A stretch of DNA of 12,638 nt, taken from the NCBI GenBank assembly GCA_002340305.1, contig DDLU01000110.1, positions 1 to 12,638 on the forward strand, given 5' to 3'. A model generated the notes under the pieces. The model made no database searches. It saw only the letters and a program-made list of their open reading frames with translations, and was not told where the DNA came from. Position 1 is the stretch's first letter. Each line of letters opens with the position of its first letter. The stretch comes from Desulfovibrio sp. UBA2564 (GTDB lineage: Bacteria; Desulfobacterota; Desulfovibrionia; Desulfovibrionales; Desulfovibrionaceae). This document shows positions 7,374 through 12,638 of the stretch, in pieces. The translations under genes were made by a program, and so were the position numbers.

Positions 7374-7452
7374 CCGGCGGCCTTTCGGCATTACCATCAG
7401 CGGGACCAAAGGAACAATTCCCTTTGGAATCCCTAGCGGCTTTTGCTGCCGG
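7374..7452. repeat. Nested palindromic intergenic element in the oppA-oppB gap
   Basis: CCGGCGGC (7374-7381) pairs with GCTGCCGG (7445-7452), eight pairs with one G-T. Inside it GGGA (7402-7405) plus CCAAAGG (7406-7412) pairs with CCTTTGG (7421-7427) and TCCC (7430-7433), with an AA bulge. The order of features (CCGGCGGC, then a hairpin, then AATCCC) is shared with the element near the right edge (12505-12638), suggesting one repeat family. Confidence 0.6.
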
Positions 7453-7470
7453 CTATGGAAATTTGTGCGC

Positions 7471-7504
7471 TATCAAGGCCCTGATTGATGGCGAGGCCTT
7501 GATA
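7471..7504. repeat. Inverted repeat (10-bp perfect stem) in the oppA-oppB gap
   Basis: TATCAAGGCC (7471-7480) and GGCCTTGATA (7495-7504) form a perfect stem with a 14-base loop. No T-tract follows on the - strand, so it is more likely an mRNA-stabilising or processing structure than a full terminator. Confidence 0.7.
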
Positions 7505-7528
7505 AGAAAATTGTGAATCTTCAGACGC

Positions 7529-7562
7529 ATCAAAGGGAACCCCTTGCGGAGTTCCCTTTGAT
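7529..7562. repeat. Inverted repeat (12-bp perfect stem) just after oppA
   Basis: ATCAAAGGGAAC (7529-7540) and GTTCCCTTTGAT (7551-7562) form a perfect 12-bp stem with a 10-base loop, 26 bp past the oppA stop. The - strand sequence after it (GCGTCTG) is not a T-tract. Its position fits a 3' stabiliser of oppA mRNA that lets binding protein exceed permease. Confidence 0.75.
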
Positions 7563-7588
7563 TAATATTACTTTATTAAGAATTACCG

Positions 7589-9199
7589 CTACTTGATGAT
7601 GAGGTCGCCGAAGTAGGGGAAGTTCTGTACGTTTACGATTTCTTCGGTGTTCATACCGTCCTTGGAAGCCCAGGACAGGTTCTGCCAGTGAAGGGGTACG
7701 TATGCAGCTTCGTCGTAGAGGATTTTTTCTACTTTCTGGAGCATTGCATTACGCTTGGCAAGGTCGGTCTCAGTCTGAGAACCGATGACCAGAGCGTCAA
7801 CTTCCTGATTGCAGTAGTTACCGCTGTTGTACTGGCCGTAACCGGTTTCCTTGTTAATGCACATGAGCAGGAACTCAGTGTAGTTAGCGGAGTCTTCGGT
7901 GTCAGGGTGCCAGCCGATCATCTGGATGTCAGCAACCTGTGCGTCGAACTGATCCCAGTACTGGGCTTTAGGCATGGTTTTCAGGTTAACTTTAATACCG
8001 ATTTTACCCATCATGGAAACGAAAGCTTCCGCGATTTTTTCATCGTTAACGTAACGGTTGTTAGGTGCGATCATGGTGCACTCGAAACCGTTTTCGTAAC
8101 CGGCTTCTTTCATGAGCTGTTTAGCTTTTTCGAGGTCGTAACGGGGCTTGAGTTCAGCATTAAAGCCTGCGAATCCTTCGGGGCCCTGCTGACAGGCAAC
8201 AGTAGCGAAGCCTTTCATAACCTTACTTACGATACCGGTGTTATCGGTAGCGTATACGATAGCCTGACGAACTTTAGGGTTCTGGAAAGGTTTCTGGCGT
8301 TTTTGGTTCAGCTGGAAGGTGATGATGCGGGAACCGGACATGGTTACCAGCTGCAGACCTTCAGTGGAATCAACACGTTTCAGATCCTGCGGAGGAACGG
8401 GCATGATGAAGTCAACATCGCCGGAAAGAAGTGCTGCTACGCGGGTAGCATCGTTTTTAATGGGAGTAAGGATGATGGTTTCAACGTTACCAGTTTTTTC
8501 CCAGTATTCGGGGAAAGCTTTGAAGACCATGCGAACGCCCTGCTCGCGTTCGGCAACCATGTATTTACCGGTACCGGATTCGTTAACGTTAGCAAAAGAA
8601 GGACCTGTTTTAACAATAGCGTCTTTGGGCTGGCCGGATTCATCTTTGCCGGAGTAGAACTTGCTATCCATGGGGAAGATGTAAGTAGCCATGTTCAGGA
8701 GCAGGCCGTAAGGATTCTTGGTGATGACATCTACTGTGTTGGCATCAACAACTTTTGCGGGTGCGAAAGGCTCGAAGAGGCCTTTGTAGTCCACGCTTTT
8801 TTTGAGACGCTCAATGGTCCAGACAACATCTTCAGCAGTGAAGGGGTTGCCGGAGTGAAATTTTACACCCTTACGCAGGTGAAAGCGCATGGTCTTGTCA
8901 TCAATACGTTCCCAGGACTCAGCAAGGCGGGGTTCGAAAGAACCGTCTTTAGCCCAGCGGACGAGAGGGTCGAAAACAAGGTGGGAATACTGCATCATGC
9001 CGCCGGAAAGCTGTACATGTGGGTCAAGAGAGACAGGGTCGGCATCCATAGCCAGTTTCAGGGTTTTACCAGCTGCTGCGGGAGCGGCTTCAGTGGTTTC
9101 CTTTTTGGCAGGGGCCTCTTCTTTCTTTTCTGCGCTGCATCCGGCGAGACCGAGACTAAGAATAGCTACAAGCGCAAGAAACAATAATGAACGTTTCAT
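7589..9199 (-). CDS. oppA: Peptide-binding lipoprotein of the ABC importer (SBP family 5)
   Basis: A 536-residue extracytoplasmic binding protein that captures peptide and delivers it to OppBC. The ATG at 9199 is chosen over upstream in-frame codons because AAGGAG (9207-9212) lies 7 bases before it and it begins a clean lipoprotein signal: MKR, hydrophobic LLFLALVAILSLG, lipobox LAGC with C21 as the lipidated residue. A charged, alanine-rich linker (22-45) precedes the SBP_bac_5 domain: LDPHVQLS, DPLVRWAKDGSFEPRLAESW (about 78-97), FHLRKGVKFHSGNPFTAEDV (106-125) and late FDAQVADIQMIGWHPDTEDS. This region is shared by oligopeptide, dipeptide and nickel binders, so the substrate is inferred from its OppBCDF partners. 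It heads the operon behind a candidate promoter and a structured leader of about 150 bases; stem-loops after it suggest higher expression than oppBCDF. Confidence 0.92.
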   Translation of the reverse strand: MKRSLLFLALVAILSLGLAGCSAEKKEEAPAKKETTEAAPAAAGKTLKLAMDADPVSLDPHVQLSGGMMQYSHLVFDPLVRWAKDGSFEPRLAESWERIDDKTMRFHLRKGVKFHSGNPFTAEDVVWTIERLKKSVDYKGLFEPFAPAKVVDANTVDVITKNPYGLLLNMATYIFPMDSKFYSGKDESGQPKDAIVKTGPSFANVNESGTGKYMVAEREQGVRMVFKAFPEYWEKTGNVETIILTPIKNDATRVAALLSGDVDFIMPVPPQDLKRVDSTEGLQLVTMSGSRIITFQLNQKRQKPFQNPKVRQAIVYATDNTGIVSKVMKGFATVACQQGPEGFAGFNAELKPRYDLEKAKQLMKEAGYENGFECTMIAPNNRYVNDEKIAEAFVSMMGKIGIKVNLKTMPKAQYWDQFDAQVADIQMIGWHPDTEDSANYTEFLLMCINKETGYGQYNSGNYCNQEVDALVIGSQTETDLAKRNAMLQKVEKILYDEAAYVPLHWQNLSWASKDGMNTEEIVNVQNFPYFGDLIIK

Positions 9200-9256
9200 C
9201 CTCACACTCCTTAAAAAGGGTAAAAACAGTAATAAAAGAACCAAATGCCCGGAAAA

Positions 9257-9272
9257 ACAGGAACATTCCTGT
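9257..9272 (-). promoter_or_regulatory. Palindrome followed by T-run in the oppA leader
   Basis: ACAGGAA (9257-9263) and TTCCTGT (9266-9272) are perfect inverted arms around two bases. Read on the - strand the hairpin ends in TGTTTTTCC, so it resembles a small intrinsic terminator 58 bp ahead of the oppA start; alternatively it is a dimeric protein-binding site. Either reading is inference. Confidence 0.4.
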
Positions 9273-9299
9273 GTCAGGCTCATATCGAAATGAGAATTA

Positions 9300-9318
9300 T
9301 AACTGAAAAAAACAGTTA
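9300..9318 (-). promoter_or_regulatory. Small hairpin with a 7-base T loop in the oppA leader
   Basis: On the - strand TAACTG and CAGTTA pair around TTTTTTT. The T-run also lies a few bases after the 9323-9344 hairpin, so the two together resemble hairpin plus T-tract. Confidence 0.35.
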
Positions 9319-9322
9319 CGCT

Positions 9323-9344
9323 CTACGGCTTACCCTTGCCGTAG
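9323..9344 (-). promoter_or_regulatory. Perfect 7-bp hairpin at the predicted 5' end of the oppA transcript
   Basis: CTACGGC (9323-9329) pairs with GCCGTAG (9338-9344) around an 8-base loop. It begins a few bases downstream of the predicted oppA start of transcription and may stabilise the 5' end or act as part of an attenuator. Confidence 0.45.
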
Positions 9345-9354
9345 ACGGTTAATA

Positions 9355-9383
9355 TTATTACACTTGAATCGGTTTTTTCTCAA
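9355..9383 (-). promoter_or_regulatory. Candidate sigma-70-type promoter of oppA
   Basis: On the - strand TTGAGA (9378-9383) and TAATAA (9355-9360) are separated by exactly 17 bases, which places the transcript start near 9348 and gives a leader of about 150 bases. A second possibility is TTGACA (9438-9433) with TATTTT at 15-base spacing. Confidence 0.5.
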
Positions 9384-9392
9384 ATTGTTAAC

Positions 9393-9421
9393 TTGCTGAA
9401 ATTGTTTACGAAAAATATTTT
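9393..9421 (+). promoter_or_regulatory. Candidate promoter of the chagasin-like lipoprotein gene
   Basis: TTGCTG (9393-9398) and TATTTT (9416-9421) are 17 bases apart on the + strand, placing a start near 9428 within the ACACTAGTGT palindrome. The boxes are imperfect in an AT-rich stretch, so the call is tentative. Confidence 0.3.
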
Positions 9422-9425
9422 ATTA

Positions 9426-9435
9426 ACACTAGTGT
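9426..9435. promoter_or_regulatory. Perfect palindrome ACACTAGTGT, possible operator
   Basis: A 10-bp perfect palindrome, extending to TTAACACTAGTGTCAA with one mismatched pair. It overlaps TTGACA on the - strand and the predicted start of the + strand gene, a good position for a regulator controlling both divergent genes. The regulator is unknown. Confidence 0.4.
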
Positions 9436-9475
9436 CAAAACGAACACATAAAATACATATTAAAAAGCAGAAAAT

Positions 9476-9919
9476 ATGAGAATAGTGAAATTTAATTCGG
9501 TTAAAAGGCTGTTTGTCATACTGGTTTTGACTTTTATTGTTTCCGGTTGTTCGTCGCTGAATCCCTTTGCTGACTCAGTTGCCGAATATGATATGGATGG
9601 GAAGCATGAGATTAAGCTTGAATTGATGCCCGGTGAACAACTTGCTTTCGAAATGCGTAATCCCGGCTCAGGAGGATACCTATTTGACGGTGTCTCCTTC
9701 GATCCGGAATTGGTTAGCCTTGATAAATTTAAGATAATTAAAGCGGACTCCGGGCAGATAGGAGATTTCGGGCGTTGGCGGTTTAAGTTCACCACAATCG
9801 GTTTAGGCTCTTCTCCGGTGATCATCAATATTAAAAGACCGGGAGAGAATACCCGCGATGCCTATAAGGTAATCAACATGGATATCACCAAAGACGGACC
9901 GCCGTTCTTCAAATGGTAA
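9476..9919 (+). CDS. Small lipoprotein with chagasin (peptidase inhibitor I42)-like motifs
   Basis: A 147-residue exported lipoprotein. The basic N-terminus MRIVKFNSVKR, the hydrophobic stretch LFVILVLTFIV and VSGC (C25) form a signal peptide with lipobox. The mature part is about 120 residues of predicted beta strands with three landmarks in chagasin order: ELMPGEQLAFEMRNPGSGGY (NPGSGGY at 62-68, compared with NPTTGY), FGRWRFKFTTIGLG (98-111, compared with the strand after the GG-type loop), and IINIKRPGE (116-123, compared with the RPW loop). Chagasin proteins inhibit papain-like cysteine proteases by inserting these loops. The match is by eye and the loops are divergent, so inhibitory activity is inference. 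No good ribosome site precedes the ATG. It is transcribed divergently from oppA and ends in a strong terminator whose stem includes its stop codon. Confidence 0.7.
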   Translation: MRIVKFNSVKRLFVILVLTFIVSGCSSLNPFADSVAEYDMDGKHEIKLELMPGEQLAFEMRNPGSGGYLFDGVSFDPELVSLDKFKIIKADSGQIGDFGRWRFKFTTIGLGSSPVIINIKRPGENTRDAYKVINMDITKDGPPFFKW

Positions 9920-9963
9920 AAGAAATCCCCGCAATCATTAGGTTACGGGGATTTCTTTTACCA
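9914..9963. terminator. Very strong bidirectional terminator
   Basis: TGGTAAAAGAAATCCCCG (9914-9931) pairs without a mismatch with CGGGGATTTCTTTTACCA (9946-9963), an 18-bp stem with a 14-base loop. The A/T-rich outer part supplies a T-rich 3' arm in both directions. The left arm contains the lipoprotein's last codon and stop, and the right arm ends 13 bp from the convergent radical SAM gene. Confidence 0.9.
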
Positions 9964-9976
9964 ATTTGGCTTAATT

Positions 9977-12487
9977 CTAAAATCGCTGATCCGTCTTAGT
10001 CAGATTGTAGTCCAGCAAAGTTGTTCCGGGACAGATTGCAGCGATCATTTTGACCGGACTCATATACATTTTTGTCCAGTCGAAGGTTATTTTCAATGTC
10101 CGTCCGTCAATTTCATCGAACTTTACCAGCATGGGACGGATATTTTTCTCCTTCACCTTTTTCTTGGTGGTGTGGGAGACGATGTATTCGTCTGATTCGG
10201 CGTATTCGTGCAAACGGTCCATTTTATCTTTTGCTTCTTCAGCGGAGCAGGTGAAGATCAGGGTGAAATCTTCCACTTCCGGGTGTTTCTGCTTTTTAGA
10301 CAGAGTCAGCGGGTCTGCGCCCACAATCTTCATACCCATGGGCATTTGTTTGTTGAGGCGATCCACAAGATCCTGTGCGCCGATTTCAGTGCGCAGCATG
10401 ATGTTCATCCATTCTTTCATACTTTCCACACCAACAGGCAGTGCGCGCCCGAAGGACATACGCGGCATGGGGTGGAAGCCCTGGGAGAAGGTCAGCGGCA
10501 GCTCGGCGCGGCGCATGGCTCTTTCAATAACCGGCTGGAGGTCCAGCTGTGAAAGATAGGCCGAGGTTCCGGTCTTGGTGTACCAGAGACGAAAATGGCT
10601 GCCCTTGATGCCGAGGTCCGGTTTCTCTTCCTGCACAAAGTCAGGAACTTCTCCGGTCTGGTCGCGGGTTTCAAAGACCATTTTGGGACACAGATCCATG
10701 GTCTCGGCCTGTTTTTTGAGCAGGGATTTACGTCCATCGTGGTTGCAGACCCCGCAGTTGCGGCATTCTTCGTAGCGGCAGTCTCCGGTGATTTTTTCTG
10801 AAATTCCGCGTTTGAGTTCTGTTAGCAGGAATCTTTTGCTGACTCCGGAAGAAAGGTGGTCCCAGGGCAGGCGGGCATCGTGCTCGCGAGCTCCGGTAAA
10901 TTCTTCGGGATCAAGTCCTTCCTTTTCCATTGCTTCAAGAAAAGGCTCAAGTTGGAAGTGGTCTTTCCAACTGGAGAAGAGTGCACCTTTTTTGTAAACC
11001 CTTTCAACCACAGGAGCGAGCCTGCGGTCACCGCGCGAGAAAATACCTTCGAGGAAGGTCATGCGCGGGATATGGGATTTCATATTAATGCGTTTCTGTT
11101 TGCTGAATTTTTCGCGCATGTAGTCCAGACGTTCGCTGATTTCTTCAAGAGAAATCTGGCGTTCCCACTGGAAGGGGGTGTGCGGCTTGGGCACGAAAGG
11201 TGAAACCGCAGCGGTGATATTCAGCTTTTTGATGTGCCTGCCGGCAACGTCACGGACCTTTACGCAAAGATCGACGATGGCATCAAGATCTTCAAAGGTC
11301 TCGGTGGGCAGGCCGATCATGAAATAGAGTTTGATATTCTGCCAGCCGTTTTCATAGAGCATGAGTGCGTGATCAAGCAGAGCCTGTTCGGTGATGCCCT
11401 TGTTGATCACGTCGCGCATGCGCTGGCTTCCTGCTTCGGGAGCAAGGGTGGCCCCGGTACGGCGGATGGTTGCGATGCGCTCCATGATCGGTTCGGAAAG
11501 GGAACCGACACGCAGGGAGGGCAGTGAAATGGAAATCTGTTCCGCTGCACAGTTATCGAAACACTGTGCGAAAAGGGTATCCAGTGCGGAGTAGTCTCCG
11601 GTACTCAGTGAGAGGAAAGAAGTCTCTTCGTACCCGGTCTCTTCCAGTCCTTCCATGAGAGTTTTGGTCAGGGTTTCAGGTGTACGCTCACGGACCGGGC
11701 GGTAAATAATACCGGCCTGACAGAAACGGCAGCCACGGGTGCAACCACGGGCAATTTCCATGGTCAAGCGGTCGTGAATGACCTGACCGTAGGGCAGGAT
11801 TTGATCCTTGGGAAAGGGGATGGGTTCAAAATCTTCCACCACAGCTTTTTCCACAAAGAAGTCACCGGGATTCTCAGGATCGAAAAATTCGGGAATGTAA
11901 ATTCCAGGAAGCGTTGCAAGTTTTTCAAGACGCGCTCTGCGTCCCAGCTTCTGCCCGTTGCACTCAGCGATGATCTCCATGACCTTGATGATGGATTCTT
12001 CACCGTCACCAAGCATGATCACATCAAAAAAATCTGCTACGGGTTCAGCATTGAAGCATGCTCCGCCACCACCGATTACCAGCGGACAGGAATCGTCACG
12101 GTCGGCAGCCCTGAACGGAATGCCAGCAAGGTCGAGCATGAAAAGCACGTTGGTGTAGCACAATTCATGAGTCAGGCTGATGGACAGGATATCCATGTCC
12201 TTGATCAGGGTATCGCTTTCAAGGGTAGCCAGCTTTTCATCATGTTCGCGCATTATTTCAGCGGTTTCCTCGCAGGGGGTGTAGACCCGTTCGGCGTAGA
12301 AATCGTCATGTTTGTTGACGATCTCATAAAGAATCTTCTGACCGAGATAGGACATGCCGATTTCGTAAAGATCCGGGAAACCAATGGCAATATGTGCCTT
12401 GACCTTAGCAGGGTCCTTGTGGACGGAACCCCATTCCGAACCCAGATAACGGGTTGGACGAGGCAAAAGGGGGAGCAGTTTCTTCAA
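9977..12487 (-). CDS. B12-type radical SAM protein fused to a DUF2344 (radical SAM-linked) domain
   Basis: An 836-residue cytoplasmic protein matching, from recollection, TIGR03960 joined to TIGR03936/DUF2344. Residues 30-180 are a B12-binding-like Rossmann domain (VIGGGGACFNAEPVADFFDVIMLGDGEE) with no classical DxHxxG histidine. The radical SAM core follows, with EIARGCTRGCRFC giving C249, C253 and C256 for the SAM-binding cluster, then TLAPEAGSQRMRDVINKG and FMIGLPTET. Residues 570-581 hold a second cysteine set (C570, C575, C578, C581; Cx4Cx2Cx2C), perhaps another metal or Fe-S site. The C-terminus from about 632 (FRLWYTKTG, LSQLDL, FSQGFHPMPRMSFG, LPVGVES) is DUF2344. In some lineages the two parts are separate genes. 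The start is TTG at 12487: an in-frame stop lies 4 codons upstream, AGG is about 9 bases upstream, and MKKLLPLLPRPTRYLGSEWG fits the family start. The reaction is unknown; RNA modification is one idea. Confidence 0.9.
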   Translation of the reverse strand: MKKLLPLLPRPTRYLGSEWGSVHKDPAKVKAHIAIGFPDLYEIGMSYLGQKILYEIVNKHDDFYAERVYTPCEETAEIMREHDEKLATLESDTLIKDMDILSISLTHELCYTNVLFMLDLAGIPFRAADRDDSCPLVIGGGGACFNAEPVADFFDVIMLGDGEESIIKVMEIIAECNGQKLGRRARLEKLATLPGIYIPEFFDPENPGDFFVEKAVVEDFEPIPFPKDQILPYGQVIHDRLTMEIARGCTRGCRFCQAGIIYRPVRERTPETLTKTLMEGLEETGYEETSFLSLSTGDYSALDTLFAQCFDNCAAEQISISLPSLRVGSLSEPIMERIATIRRTGATLAPEAGSQRMRDVINKGITEQALLDHALMLYENGWQNIKLYFMIGLPTETFEDLDAIVDLCVKVRDVAGRHIKKLNITAAVSPFVPKPHTPFQWERQISLEEISERLDYMREKFSKQKRINMKSHIPRMTFLEGIFSRGDRRLAPVVERVYKKGALFSSWKDHFQLEPFLEAMEKEGLDPEEFTGAREHDARLPWDHLSSGVSKRFLLTELKRGISEKITGDCRYEECRNCGVCNHDGRKSLLKKQAETMDLCPKMVFETRDQTGEVPDFVQEEKPDLGIKGSHFRLWYTKTGTSAYLSQLDLQPVIERAMRRAELPLTFSQGFHPMPRMSFGRALPVGVESMKEWMNIMLRTEIGAQDLVDRLNKQMPMGMKIVGADPLTLSKKQKHPEVEDFTLIFTCSAEEAKDKMDRLHEYAESDEYIVSHTTKKKVKEKNIRPMLVKFDEIDGRTLKITFDWTKMYMSPVKMIAAICPGTTLLDYNLTKTDQRF

Positions 12488-12504
12488 AATTTTAACCTAT
12501 TTGA

Positions 12505-12638
12505 TGCGCTTTGCGCTTTTAAGAATAGATTGATTTCGCCTCCGGCGGCTTAACCCTTTCTCCAAAAGGGTTTAAGAATCCCAAAACGTTTTAATAAGCT
12601 ATATGCGAAGCAACTTAAAAAGTTTTGAGGGGATGGGG
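12505..12638. repeat. Composite palindromic intergenic repeat, running off the right edge
   Basis: Consecutive small palindromes: GCGC-TTT-GCGC (12506-12516), the CCTCCGGCGG core (about 12539-12549), AACCCTTT with AAAGGGTT (12552-12559 and 12565-12572), and an imperfect long hairpin made of CAAAAC (12582-12587) with GTTTTG (12622-12627) and TTTTAA with TTAAAA inside it. No coding frame is evident. From recollection, such blocks recur between genes in Desulfovibrio; the element at 7374-7452 shares the CCGGCGGC, hairpin, AATCCC order. Confidence 0.6.

Noticed and set aside
7688..9187. A 499-codon open frame on the + strand
   Set aside because: It is exactly antisense to oppA, has no recognisable motif or ribosome site, and its residues mirror the complementary codons of the binding protein.
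9200..9283. A longer OppA starting upstream of 9199
   Set aside because: The extension has no ribosome site and would bury the lipoprotein signal peptide; the ATG at 9199 has AAGGAG at ideal spacing.
9200..9475. Known riboswitch class in the oppA leader
   Set aside because: I could not match the hairpins to any class I know; the leader is reported only as structured.
11774..12553. A 259-codon open frame on the + strand
   Set aside because: Antisense to the N-terminal half of the radical SAM protein and runs into the palindromic repeat; no motif.
12505..12638. CRISPR array or transposon end
   Set aside because: No regularly spaced direct repeats and no transposase frame; the palindromes differ from one another, as in composite intergenic repeats.

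Overview
The window looks like a piece of a marine-type sulfate-reducing deltaproteobacterium (Desulfovibrionaceae, perhaps Desulfovibrio/Maridesulfovibrio). This rests on recollection rather than a search: the TPR proteins at 1631-3323 resemble a conserved Desulfovibrio family, the fused B12-type radical SAM/DUF2344 protein is familiar from that group, and the 12505-12638 intergenic element (tandem palindromes with a CCTCCGGCGG core) has the look of repeats common in those genomes. Base composition is moderate and coding density high. I see no mobile element, CRISPR array, tRNA or rRNA.

Layout. At 2-916 (+) is a biotin synthase gene cut by the left edge, followed by a bidirectional terminator. 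Facing it is a leftward block: a TPR-protein gene (1631-2365) overlapping by 4 bp a PilZ-domain gene (981-1634), and upstream a tandem TPR paralogue (2551-3323) broken by a single-base frameshift. A strong hairpin (3367-3411) separates this block from a complete leftward peptide-type ABC importer: oppA (7589-9199, lipoprotein binding protein), then oppB, oppC, oppD and oppF packed within a few bases of each other (7338 down to 3442). The 250-bp oppA-oppB gap holds three large stem-loops, as expected where binding protein is made in excess over the membrane complex.

Divergent from oppA is a small lipoprotein gene (9476-9919, +) with chagasin (peptidase inhibitor I42)-like motifs. The 276-bp divergent spacer has candidate promoters for both directions, a perfect ACACTAGTGT palindrome and three hairpins in the predicted oppA leader. 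The lipoprotein gene ends in an 18-bp-stem bidirectional terminator facing a leftward 836-residue radical SAM fusion protein (9977-12487), itself preceded by the palindromic intergenic repeat.

How parts work together: OppA on the outer face of the cytoplasmic membrane hands peptide to the OppB-OppC channel, driven by OppD and OppF. The PilZ protein is a probable cyclic-di-GMP effector, translationally coupled to its TPR partner. The most distinctive points are the BioB auxiliary-cluster residues (one canonical cysteine absent, extra cysteines present), the decayed tandem TPR paralogue, the structured oppA leader, and the chagasin-like lipoprotein. I found no convincing wholly new multi-gene system.
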